Assembly (NCBI GenBank): GCA_036245805.1
Contig: BTRK01000005.1
Coordinates: forward strand, 13,306,984 to 13,370,983
From: Pristionchus mayeri
Lineage: Eukaryota; Nematoda; Chromadorea; Rhabditida; Neodiplogasteridae
Length of the DNA: 64,000 nucleotides
Direction of reading: 5' to 3'
Part shown: one piece after another, positions 12,001-24,000 of the stretch
Layout: the number at the start of each line of letters is the position of its first letter
Position numbering within the stretch: the stretch's first letter is position 1
Program-made: the position numbers and the translations under genes
Notes under the pieces: model-generated
What the model was told of the DNA's origin: nothing
Seen by the model: only the letters and a program-made list of their open reading frames with translations
Database searches by the model: none

Positions 12001-15000
12001 AATGTTCCAGAACATTTGAAAATGTTCCAAAGCTTCTAGAATGTTCCGGAAAGTTCGAAAATGTTCCAAACCTTCTAGAATGTTCCAGAAAGTTCGAAAA
12101 TGTTCCAAAGCTTCTAGAATGTTCCAGAAAGTTCGAAAATGTTCCAAAGCTTCTAGAATGTTCCAGAAAGTTCGAAAATGTTCCAAAGCTTCTAGAATGT
12201 TCCAGAAAGTTCGAAAATGTTCCAAAGCTTCTAGAATGTTCCAGAAAGTTCGAAAATGTTCCAAACCTTCTAGAATGTTCCAGAAAGTTCGAAAATGTTC
12301 CAAAGCTTCTAGAATGTTCCAGAAAGTTCGAAAATGTTCCAAAGTTTCTAGAATGTTCCAGATAGTTCGAAAATGTTCCAAAGCTTCTAGAATGTTCCAG
12401 AACATTCGAAAATGTTCCAAAGCTTCTAGAATGTTCCAGAACATTTGAAAATGTTCCAAAGCTTCTAGAATGTTCCAGAAAGTTCGAAAATGTTCCAAAG
12501 CTTCTAGAATGTTCCAGAAAGTTCGAAAATGTTCGAAAACTTCTAGAATGTTCCAGAAAGTTCGAAAATGTTCCAAAGCTTCTAGAATGTTCCAGAAAGT
12601 TCGAAAATGTTCCAAAGCTTCTAGAATGTTCCGGAAAGTTCGAAAATGTTCCAAAGCTTCTAGAATGTTCCAGATAGTTCGAAAATGTTCCAAAGCTTCT
12701 AGAATGTTCCAGAACATTCGAAAATGTTCCAAAGCTTCTAGAATGTTCCAGAACATTCGAAAATGTTCCAAAGTTTCTAGAATGTTCCCGAAAGTTAGAA
12801 AATGTTCCAAAGCTTCTAGAATGTTCCAGAAAGTTCGAAAATGTTCCAAAGCTTCTAGGATGTTCCAGGAAGTTCGAAAATGTTCGAAAACTTCTAGAAT
12901 GTTCCAGAAAGTTCGAAAATGTTCCAAAGCTTCTAGGATGTTCCAGGAAGTTCGAAAATGTTCGAAAACTTCTAGAATGTTCCAGAAAGTTCGAAAATGT
13001 TCCAAAGTTTCTAGAATGTTCCCGAAAGTTCGAAAATGTTCCAAAGTTTCTAGAATGTTCCAGATAGTTCGAAAATGTTCCAAAGCTTCTAGAATGTTCC
13101 AGAACATTCGAAAATGTTCCAAAGCTTCTAGAATGTTCCAGAACATTTGAAAATGTTCCAAAGCTTCTAGAATGTTCCAGAAAGTTCGAAAATGTTCCAA
13201 AGCTTCTAGAATGTTCCAGAAAGTTCGAAAATGTTCGAAAACTTCTAGAATGTTCCAGAAAGTTCGAAAATGTTCCAAAGCTTCTAGAATGTTCCAGAAA
13301 GTTCGAAAATGTTCCAAAGCTTCTAGAATGTTCCAGAAAGTTCGAAAATGTTCCAAAGCTTCTAGGATGTTCCAGGAAGTTCGAAAATGTTCGAAAACTT
13401 CTAGAATGTTCCAGAAAGTTCGAAAATGTTCCAAAGTTTCTAGAATGTTCCCGAAAGTTCGAAAATGTTCGAAAACTTCTAGAATGTTCCAGAAAGTTCG
13501 AAAATGTTCCAAAGTTTCTAGAATGTTCCAGAAAGTTAGAAAATGTTCCAAAGCTTCTAGAATGTTCCAGAACATTTGAAAATGTTCCAAAGCTTCTAGA
13601 ATGTTCCGGAAAGTTCGAAAATGTTCCAAACCTTCTAGAATGTTCCAGAAAGTTCGAAAATGTTCCAAAGCTTCTAGAATGTTCCAGAAAGTTCGAAAAT
13701 GTTCCAAAGCTTCTAGAATGTTCCAGAAAGTTCGAAAATGTTCCAAAGCTTCTAGAATGTTCCAGAAAGTTCGAAAATGTTCCAAAGCTTCTAGAATGTT
13801 CCAGAAAGTTCGAAAATGTTCCAAACCTTCTAGAATGTTCCAGAAAGTTCGAAAATGTTCCAAAGCTTCTAGAATGTTCCAGAAAGTTCGAAAATGTTCC
13901 AAAGTTTCTAGAATGTTCCAGATAGTTCGAAAATGTTCCAAAGCTTCTAGAATGTTCCAGAACATTCGAAAATGTTCCAAAGCTTCTAGAATGTTCCAGA
14001 ACATTTGAAAATGTTCCAAAGCTTCTAGAATGTTCCAGAAAGTTCGAAAATGTTCCAAAGCTTCTAGAATGTTCCAGAAAGTTCGAAAATGTTCGAAAAC
14101 TTCTAGAATGTTCCAGAAAGTTCGAAAATGTTCCAAAGCTTCTAGAATGTTCCAGAAAGTTCGAAAATGTTCCAAAGCTTCTAGAATGTTCCGGAAAGTT
14201 CGAAAATGTTCCAAAGCTTCTAGAATGTTCCAGATAGTTCGAAAATGTTCCAAAGCTTCTAGAATGTTCCAGAACATTCGAAAATGTTCCAAAGCTTCTA
14301 GAATGTTCCAGAACATTTGAAAATGTTCCAAAGCTTCTAGAATGTTCCAGAAAGTTCGAAAATGTTCCAAACCTTCTAGAATGTTCCAGAAAGTTCGAAA
14401 ATGTTCCAAAGCTTCTAGAATGTTCCAGAAAGTTCGAAAATGTTCCAAAGCTTCTAGAATGTTCCAGAAAGTTCGAAAATGTTCGAAAACTTCTAGAATG
14501 TTCCAGAAAGTTCGAAAATGTTCCAAACCTTCTAGAATGTTCCAGAAAGTTCGAAAATGTTCCAAAGCTTCTAGAATGTTCCAGAAAGTTCGAAAATGTT
14601 CCAAAGCTTCTAGAATGTTCCAGAAAGTTCGAAAATGTTCCAAAGCTTCTACAGTCCTGTTGTGTCCCACCGTGAACATGCGTCACCCGGAGTAACCCGG
14701 GGTGACTCGGGGTGACCCCGGGTGACCCATGGTGACCCACGGCCGACTCCTGTCTCGGAGAGTGAATTTTATGAATCGATAGTATGATATTCGGGTTCAG
14801 CACTTCCTGGCCGTTCGAACCATATATATTTCATAATTTATTTCTAAGAATAAAAAGACTCGATTTTATTGGCAAAAGAGGCTATCAAAGGTCTGACCCA
14901 CAGAAGCCGCATATTGGACCAGCAGGTAATTAATCTTTTTCCCGGTTTTGCATTCAAACTTTCCCCGGTTTTCATACAACTGATACATTTCATGGTTTCC

Positions 15001-18000
15001 CATTATTTGCTTGGTTAAAACTATTCCACTAAAACATTGTAAAGAAACTAAAAATAATATAAACAAAACGAAGCAAGGGAAACCGTGAAATGTATCAGTT
15101 GGCTAAAAAACGGTGAACATTTGAATGCAAAACCGGGAAGAATATTAATTACCTGCTGGTCCAATATGCGGCTTCTGTGGGTCAGACCTTTGATAGCCTC
15201 TTTTGCCAATAAAATCGAGTGTTTTTATTCTTAGAAATAAAATATGAAATATATATGGTTCGAACGGCCAGGAAGTGCTGAACCCGAATATCATACTCTC
15301 GATTCGTAAAATTCACTCTCCGAGTCAGGAGTCGGCCATGGGTCACCATGGGTCACCCGGGGTCACCCCGAGTCACCCCGGGTTACTCCGGGTGACGCAT
15401 GTTCACGGTGGAACACAACAGGACTGTAGAATGTTCCAGAAAGTTCGAAAATGTTCCAAAGCTTCTAGGATGTTCCAGGAAGTTCGAAAATGTTCGAAAA
15501 CTTCTAGAATGTTCCAGAAAGTTCGAAAATGTTCCAAAGTTTCTAGAATGTTCCAGAAAGTTAGAAAATGTTCCAAAGCTTCTAGAATGTTCCAGAAAGT
15601 TCGAAAATATTCCAAAGCTTCTAGGATGTTCCAGGAAGTTCGAAAATGTTCGAAAACTTCTAGAATGTTCCAGGAAGTTCGAAAATGTTCCAAAGCTTCT
15701 AGGATGTTCCAGGAAGTTCGAAAATGTTCGAAAACTTCTAGAATGTTCCAGAAAGTTCGAAAATGTTCCAAAGTTTCTAGAATATTCCCGAAAGTTCGAA
15801 AATGTTCCAAAGTTTCTAGAATGTTCCAGATAGTTCGAAAATGTTCCAAAGCTTCTAGAATGTTCCAGAACATTCGAAAATGTTCCAAAGCTTCTAGAAT
15901 GTTCCAGAACATTTGAAAATGTTCCAAAGCTTCTAGAATGTTCCAGAAAGTTCGAAAATGTTCCAAAGCTTCTACAGTCCTGTTGTGTCCCACCGTGAAC
16001 ATGCGTCACCCGGAGTAACCCGGGGTGACTCGGGGTGACCCCGGGTGACCCATGGTGACCCACGGCCGACTCCTGTCTCGGAGAGTGAATTTTATGAATC
16101 GATAGTATGATATTCGGGTTCAGCACTTCCTGGCCGTTCGAACCATATATATTTCATAATTTATTTCTAAGAATAAAAAGACTCGATTTTATTGGCAAAA
16201 GAGGCTATCAAAGGTCTGACCCACAGAAGCCGCATATTGGACCAGCAGGTAATTAATCTTTTTCCCGGTTTTGCATTCAAACTTTCCCCGGTTTTCATAC
16301 AACTGATACATTTCATGGTTTCCCATTATTTGCTTGGTTAAAACTATTCCACTAAAACATTGTAAAGAAACTAAAAATAATATAAACAAAACGAAGCAAG
16401 GGAAACCGTGAAATGTATCAGTTGGCTAAAAAACGGTGAACATTTGAATGCAAAACCGGGAAGAATATTAATTACCTGCTGGTCCAATATGCGGCTTCTG
16501 TGGGTCAGACCTTTGATAGCCTCTTTTGCCAATAAAATCGAGTGTTTTTATTCTTAGAAATAAAATATGAAATATATATGGTTCGAACGGCCAGGAAGTG
16601 CTGAACCCGAATATCATACTCTCGATTCGTAAAATTCACTCTCCGAGTCAGGAGTCGGCCATGGGTCACCATGGGTCACCCGGGGTCACCCCGAGTCACC
16701 CCGGGTTACTCCGGGTGACGCATGTTCACGGTGGAACACAACAGGACTGTAGAATGTTCCAGAAAGTTCGAAAATGTTCCAAAGCTTCTAGGATGTTCCA
16801 GGAAGTTCGAAAATGTTCGAAAACTTCTAGAATGTTCCAGAAAGTTCGAAAATGTTCCAAAGTTTCTAGAATGTTCCAGAAAGTTAGAAAATGTTCCAAA
16901 GCTTCTAGAATGTTCCAGAAAGTTCGAAAATATTCCAAAGCTTCTAGGATGTTCCAGGAAGTTCGAAAATGTTCGAAAACTTCTAGAATGTTCCAGGAAG
17001 TTCGAAAATGTTCCAAAGCTTCTAGGATGTTCCAGGAAGTTCGAAAATGTTCGAAAACTTCTAGAATGTTCCAGAAAGTTCGAAAATGTTCCAAAGTTTC
17101 TAGAATATTCCCGAAAGTTCGAAAATGTTCCAAAGCTTCTAGAATGTTCCAGAACATTTGAAAATGTTCCAAAGCTTCTAGAATGTTCCAGAAAGTTCGA
17201 AAATGTTCCAAAGCTTCTAGAATGTTCCAGAAAGTTCGAAAATGTTCGAAAACTTCTAGAATGTTCCAGAAAGTTCGAAAATGTTCCAAAGCTTCTAGAA
17301 TGTTCCAGAAAGTTCGAAAATGTTCCAAAGCTTCTAGAATGTTCCGGAAAGTTCGAAAATGTTCCAAAGCTTCTAGAATGTTCCAGAAAGTTCGAAAATG
17401 TTCCAAACCTTCTAGAATGTTCCAGAAAGTTCGAAAATGTTCCAAAGCTTCTAGAATGTTCCAGAAAGTTCGAAAATGTTCCAAAGCTTCTAGGATGTTC
17501 CAGGAAGTTCGAAAATGTTCGAAAACTTCTAGAATGTTCCAGAAAGTTCGAAAATGTTCCAAAGCTTCTAGGATGTTCCAGGAAGTTCGAAAATGTTCGA
17601 AAACTTCTAGAATGTTCCAGAAAGTTCGAAAATGTTCCAAAGTTTCTAGAATGTTCCCGAAAGTTCGAAAATGTTCCAAAGTTTCTAGAATGTTCCAGAT
17701 AGTTCGAAAATGTTCCAAAGCTTCTAGAATGTTCCAGAACATTCGAAAATGTTCCAAAGCTTCTAGAATGTTCCAGAACATTTGAAAATGTTCCAAAGCT
17801 TCTAGAATGTTCCAGAAAGTTCGAAAATGTTCCAAACCTTCTAGAATGTTCCAGAAAGTTCGAAAATGTTCCAAAGCTTCTAGAATGTTCCAGAAAGTTC
17901 GAAAATGTTCCAAAGCTTCTAGAATGTTCCAGAATGTTCGAAAATGTTCCAAAGCTTCTAGAATGTTCCAGAAAGTTCGAAAATGTTCCAAAGCTTCTAG

Positions 18001-21000
18001 AATGTTCCAGAAAGTTCGAAAATGTTCCAAACCTTCTAGAATGTTCCAGAAAGTTCGAAAATGTTCCAAAGCTTCTAGAATGTTCCAGAAAGTTCGAAAA
18101 TGTTCCAAAGTTTCTAGAATGTTCCAGAAAGTTAGAAAATGTTCCAAAGCTTCTAGAATGTTCCAGAAAGTTCGAAAATGTTCCAAAGCTTCTAGGATGT
18201 TCCAGGAAGTTCGAAAATGTTCGAAAACTTCTAGAATGTTCCAGGAAGTTCGAAAATGTTCGAAAACTTCTAGAATGTTCCAGAAAGTTCGAAAATCTTC
18301 CAAAGTTTCTAGAATGTTCCAGAAAGTTAGAAAATGTTCCAAAGCTTCTAGAATGTTCCAGAAAGTTCGAAAATGTTCCAAAGTTTCTAGAATGTTCCAG
18401 ATAGTTCGAAAATGTTCCAAAGCTTCTAGAATGTTCCAGAACATTCGAAAATGTTCCAAAGCTTCTAGAATGTTCCAGAACATTTGAAAATGTTCCAAAG
18501 CTTCTAGAATGTTCCAGAAAGTTCGAAAATGTTCCAAAGCTTCTAGAATGTTTCAGAAAGTTCGAAAATGTTCGAAAACTTCTAGAATGTTCCAGAAAGT
18601 TCGAAAATGTTCCAAAGCTTCTAGAATGTTCCAGAAAGTTCGAAAATGTTCCAAAGCTTCTAGAATGTTCCGGAAAGTTCGAAAATGTTCCAAAGCTTCT
18701 AGAATGTTCCAGAAAGTTCGAAAATGTTCCAAACCTTCTAGAATGTTCCAGAAAGTTCGAAAATGTTCCAAAGCTTCTAGAATGTTCCAGAAAGTTCGAA
18801 AATGTTCCAAAGCTTCTAGGATGTTCCAGGAAGTTCGAAAATGTTCGAAAACTTCTAGAATGTTCCAGAAAGTTCGAAAATGTTCCAAAGCTTCTAGGAT
18901 GTTCCAGGAAGTTCGAAAATGTTCGAAAACTTCTAGAATGTTCCAGAAAGTTCGAAAATGTTCCAAAGTTTCTAGAATGTTCCCGAAAGTTCGAAAATGT
19001 TCCAAAGTTTCTAGAATGTTCCAGATAGTTCGAAAATGTTCCAAAGCTTCTAGAATGTTCCAGAACATTCGAAAATGTTCCAAAGCTTCTAGAATGTTCC
19101 AGAACATTTGAAAATGTTCCAAAGCTTCTAGAATGTTCCAGAAAGTTCGAAAATGTTCCAAACCTTCTAGAATGTTCCAGAAAGTTCGAAAATGTTCCAA
19201 AGCTTCTAGAATGTTCCAGAAAGTTCGAAAATGTTCCAAAGCTTCTAGAATGTTCCAGAAAGTTCGAAAATGTTCCAAAGCTTCTAGAATGTTCCAGAAA
19301 GTTCGAAAATGTTCCAAAGCTTCTAGAATGTTCCAGAAAGTTCGAAAATGTTCCAAACCTTCTAGAATGTTCCAGAAAGTTCGAAAATGTTCCAAAGCTT
19401 CTAGAATGTTCCAGAAAGTTCGAAAATGTTCCAAAGTTTCTAGAATGTTCCAGAAAGTTAGAAAATGTTCCAAAGCTTCTAGAATGTTCCAGAAAGTTCG
19501 AAAATGTTCCAAAGCTTCTAGGATGTTCCAGGAAGTTCGAAAATGTTCGAAAACTTCTAGAATGTTCCAGGAAGTTCGAAAATGTTCGAAAACTTCTAGA
19601 ATGTTCCAGAAAGTTCGAAAATCTTCCAAAGTTTCTAGAATGTTCCAGAAAGTTAGAAAATGTTCCAAAGCTTCTAGAATGTTCCAGAAAGTTCGAAAAT
19701 GTTCAAAAGCTTCTAGAATGTTCCAGATAGTTCGAAAATGTTCCAAAGCTTCTAGAATGTTCCAGAACATTCGAAAATGTTCCAAAGCTTCTAGAATGTT
19801 CCAGAACATTTGAAAATGTTCCAAAGCTTCTAGAATGTTCCAGAAAGTTCGAAAATGTTCCAAAGCTTCTAGAATGTTCCAGAAAGTTCGAAAATGTTCG
19901 AAAACTTCTAGAATGTTCCAGAAAGTTCGAAAATGTTCCAAAGCTTCTAGAATGTTCCAGAAAGTTCGAAAATGTTCCAAAGCTTCTAGAATGTTCCGGA
20001 AAGTTCGAAAATGTTCCAAAGCTTCTAGAATGTTCCAGAAAGTTCGAAAATGTTCCAAACCTTCTAGAATGTTCCAGAAAGTTCGAAAATGTTCCAAAGC
20101 TTCTAGAATGTTCCAGAAAGTTCGAAAATGTTCCAAAGCTTCTAGGATGTTCCAGGAAGTTCGAAAATGTTCGAAAACTTCTAGAATGTTCCAGAAAGTT
20201 CGAAAATGTTCCAAAGCTTCTAGGATGTTCCAGGAAGTTCGAAAATGTTCGAAAACTTCTAGAATGTTCCAGAAAGTTCGAAAATGTTCCAAAGTTTCTA
20301 GAATGTTCCCGAAAGTTCGAAAATGTTCCAAAGTTTCTAGAATGTTCCAGATAGTTCGAAAATGTTCCAAAGCTTCTAGAATGTTCCAGAACATTCGAAA
20401 ATGTTCCAAAGCTTCTAGAATGTTCCAGAACATTTGAAAATGTTCCAAAGCTTCTAGAATGTTCCAGAAAGTTCGAAAATGTTCCAAACCTTCTAGAATG
20501 TTCCAGAAAGTTCGAAAATGTTCCAAAGCTTCTAGAATGTTCCAGAAAGTTCGAAAATGTTCCAAAGCTTCTAGAATGTTCCAGAAAGTTCGAAAATGTT
20601 CCAAAGCTTCTAGAATGTTCCAGAAAGTTCGAAAATGTTCCAAAGCTTCTAGAATGTTCCAGAAAGTTCGAAAATGTTCCAAACCTTCTAGAATGTTCCA
20701 GAAAGTTCGAAAATGTTCCAAAGCTTCTAGAATGTTCCAGAAAGTTCGAAAATGTTCCAAAGTTTCTAGAATGTTCCAGAAAGTTAGAAAATGTTCCAAA
20801 GCTTCTAGAATGTTCCAGAAAGTTCGAAAATGTTCCAAAGCTTCTAGGATGTTCCAGGAAGTTCGAAAATGTTCGAAAACTTCTAGAATGTTCCAGGAAG
20901 TTCGAAAATGTTCGAAAACTTCTAGAATGTTCCAGAAAGTTCGAAAATCTTCCAAAGTTTCTAGAATGTTCCAGAAAGTTAGAAAATGTTCCAAAGCTTC

Positions 21001-24000
21001 TAGAATGTTCCAGAAAGTTCGAAAATGTTCAAAAGCTTCTAGAGTGTTAAAGAAAATTCGAAAACGAGAGGGAGAGTAGGAAAGAGGGCGGGGAAGGAGA
21101 CAGGGAGAGATGGAGAGTGGGAGAGAGAGGGAGCGAGGGAAAGAGAGGGAGCGAGGGAAAGAGAGGGAGAGAGAGAGCGAGGGAAAGAGATGGAGCGAGG
21201 GAAAGAGAGGGAGCGAGGGAAAGAGAGGGAGCGAGGGAAAGAGAGGGAACGAGGGAAAGAGAGGGAGAGAGAGAGCGAGGGAAAGAGAGGGAGCGAGGGA
21301 AAGAGAGGGAGAGAGAGCGAGGGAACGAGATGGAGCGAGGGAAAGAGAGGGAGCGAGGGAAAGAGAGGGAGCGAGGGAAAGAGAGGGAGCGAGGGAAAGA
21401 GAGGGAGAGAGAGAGCGAGGGAAAGAGATGGAGCGAGGGAAAGAGAGGGAGCGAGGGAAAGAGAGGGAGCGAGGGAAAGAGAGGGAGAGAGAGAGCGAGG
21501 GAAAGAGAGGGAGAGTGAGAGAGAGAGAGAGGGGGAGAGAGAGAGAGAGAGAGGGAAAGAGAGGTAGAGAGAGGGAAAGAGAGGGAGGGAGAGAGAGAGA
21601 GAGGGGGGGAGAGAGAGAGAGAAAGAGAAGGAGAGAGAGAGAGGGAAAGATAAGGAGAGAGAGGGAGAGGGACAGAGAGGGAAAGAGAAGGAGGGAGAGA
21701 AAGGGAAAGATAGGGAGAAGGAGAGAGAGAGGGAGAGGGAGAGGGAGAGAATGAGAGAAATAGGGAGAAAGCGCGAAGGAGAGGTAGGGAGAGGGAGGAA
21801 GATATGTAAAGTAAGGCAGTATTAGACTTTGCATCCGAAAGAAATTGCACGAGGACTTAGAACAAATCCCGGAACACGCCAGTCGATTGCGCGCGCCGTG
21901 GCGCGCGCGATCGGCTGGTAAATTCATAAATTTGCGATAAATCGTACTTTAATTTTGAAAATCGAGGATAATTAATCGGAAACGAAGAACTACGGTAGTT
22001 AATTTGCCCATTCACCGGTCAGGCTCTGGATCCGTCTACAGGGTGCGTAAAAAGTATGGTGACAAACATTACGCATAATTTATCGCGTGCTTTCAATCAC
22101 TATGAATCCCGGTTAGGCCTCAATTTACCTGAGCATAATTGCTCCAAGATATTAATCTTAGTTTCCCACAAAGGAGCTCTGCCACTTAGAGTAGCGAACA
22201 TTTCCATTTGAAATTCATGTGACCTTGGCCCGCTACTCATTTTTCGCATAAATGATAATTCCAAAAATTTAGATAAGCATTACCTTACTATTTTAACTTT
22301 ACTATAGAGAGAAACCATTCCACATTAGAATGTTCGTGCGTAGCTAGCACTCTATTATAAGGGAATGGAGAACTATCAACTTAACGAACTCATACTTTGA
22401 TGATGACACAAAAACTTGAAAAGTGGCATTTTCAGTTTTCATATTCACCATGCTAATTTCTTGAAATAAACATGTATCGCGTATTACGTATTACGGTCGA
22501 ATTATGAATTTTGGTAGTATCAAATTGAATGAAAACAAGGGCCTAATGTCTGTATCAAAAATTTCCAAATATAGCTGATGTGGCGACTTCGGAGATATTC
22601 GAACAATCTGCAGATCCATGTTCCCATTCCCGAAGTACACTGAATGCACAATTACGCTCCTGAGAGGTTGAGTATCATATACAATATAATGCGAATATCA
22701 TAACTGACAACACGGGCACCCGGGGAGTCCCGTTTTTATGTAGGGATCTGACTGGACTGTAGACTACAGCTGTGTCAACTTCGGAGTAGCCCTCTTGCCT
22801 CGTATTCATTGTTGAATCCAATATCCAGAGCAAATAGATGAAACTCCGAATTCAACATCACAATTGGAGTGAATGCGACAAGAAAGAAGGCGTACGATGA
22901 TGGGATTGCCATCAAATACCATGTGCGAGCACCCTGCAACGCTCAACATTTTCCTAATGTTTCACCGTTTAATCGTAAAAAAATGTAAATGAGCGTAACG
23001 AAGGCAACCCCAAGGCCTACACTGTCATACGTTTCTCATGATTCGCTTCACTTGAAAATTACCTTGTTAATGGGCAGAAGTGGTCGGATGTCAAGCAATT
23101 CGACCACGCGATTTACAGCGATCATCAGACACGAGCAGCAAGAGGCGTAGAAACAACCTGCAAATTAAGAACCCGTTCTGAGTAGTATTTGGTGATCTGA
23201 TTGATGGGAACAGAGCATCAGCAGCTCTATGAGGAAAGACTCTCTTGAACATTTTACAACCATTATGTTAGAATAGTGAAGATCGCTTACTAACGGTAAT
23301 TCCATTGGTGAGAAAGTTTCGTTTCGGATGGTGGCAGTACATTTCGCCCCAGCTGAAGAGTAGGTTTCGACTAAATACAGGAACTTCATTTATCAGGTTG
23401 TCAGAAAAGTAATTGTAGATTTTCGAATTTTCGATTCCGAGAAACCCCGTCCTTTGTTTCCTCCCGTCTATCATATTGATGTGTATACTAGTTGAGTCCT
23501 TGGATAGTCTTTCCATCGCACATTGGTTCAAGCCTTCCCGTTTGGTAATGAGGATACAGGTTGACGTCAAAAATATATCAATGCAGAGTTGCTCTGATAT
23601 CATTTTGGCCTAGCAATCCAGGGAGAACTAAGATATGGCAAATGTTATGTCATTTACGAAAAGTACGACCTACGCACATCACAATACAACATATCACTCT
23701 GATCTGTAACGAAAGGCCTGTCGGAAAAGTCAGTCATTAGTGACATTGCCCCTTACGGAAAGTCCTCATAAATGCTTGAACTGTGCCTGTACCCGTAACA
23801 ATAATCTTATGGAAACCAAATGCAGTGACCCTAAAAGCACCTTTCATGCTCATCTTAAAATTGTATTTATATGTGTTTGCAATACTTCTATCAAAACATG
23901 CAGCTTTCACTACCCAGAAGCTCAAATTTGAACGTCGAAATTCGACTATATGACAACTTCCTGATTCCAGCATTGGTGAAAAATCCTAACTTTTGTGGTT

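Larger units (their letters stand above)
9888..22759. mobile_element. 12.9 kb composite block bracketed by CAGTCC inverted termini
   Basis: The left end CAGTCCAGTCAGATCCCTAC and following bases match, over about 40 bp with few mismatches, the reverse complement of the right end (22718-22759). The right end is followed by TA; the left is preceded by AA, so a TA duplication would need one mutation. Inside are an 84/37-bp tandem repeat, three blocks of 39-bp satellite, two 775-bp foldbacks and a polypurine tract. No transposase gene is present. It may be a non-autonomous Tc1/mariner-type element in which tandem repeats expanded, or two separate ends that happen to flank the satellites. Confidence 0.55.

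Noticed and set aside
10661..14803. A 1,380-codon open frame on the minus strand with a 13-residue repeat
   Set aside because: The 39-bp satellite has a length divisible by 3 and lacks stops in several frames on both strands, so long frames are automatic. Variants are not biased to silent positions, and the frame runs into unrelated flank.
10905..21052. CRISPR-like array of direct repeats
   Set aside because: Repeats are contiguous with no unique spacers, and the genome is eukaryotic.
21110..21754. Arg/Glu-rich ORFs in the purine tract
   Set aside because: Simple-sequence translation with no conserved domain; frames are open on several registers.
18553..21927. A 1,124-codon frame joining Ser/Leu-rich and satellite-encoded parts
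   Set aside because: It is the complement of the polypurine tract followed by satellite; low complexity and no start context.
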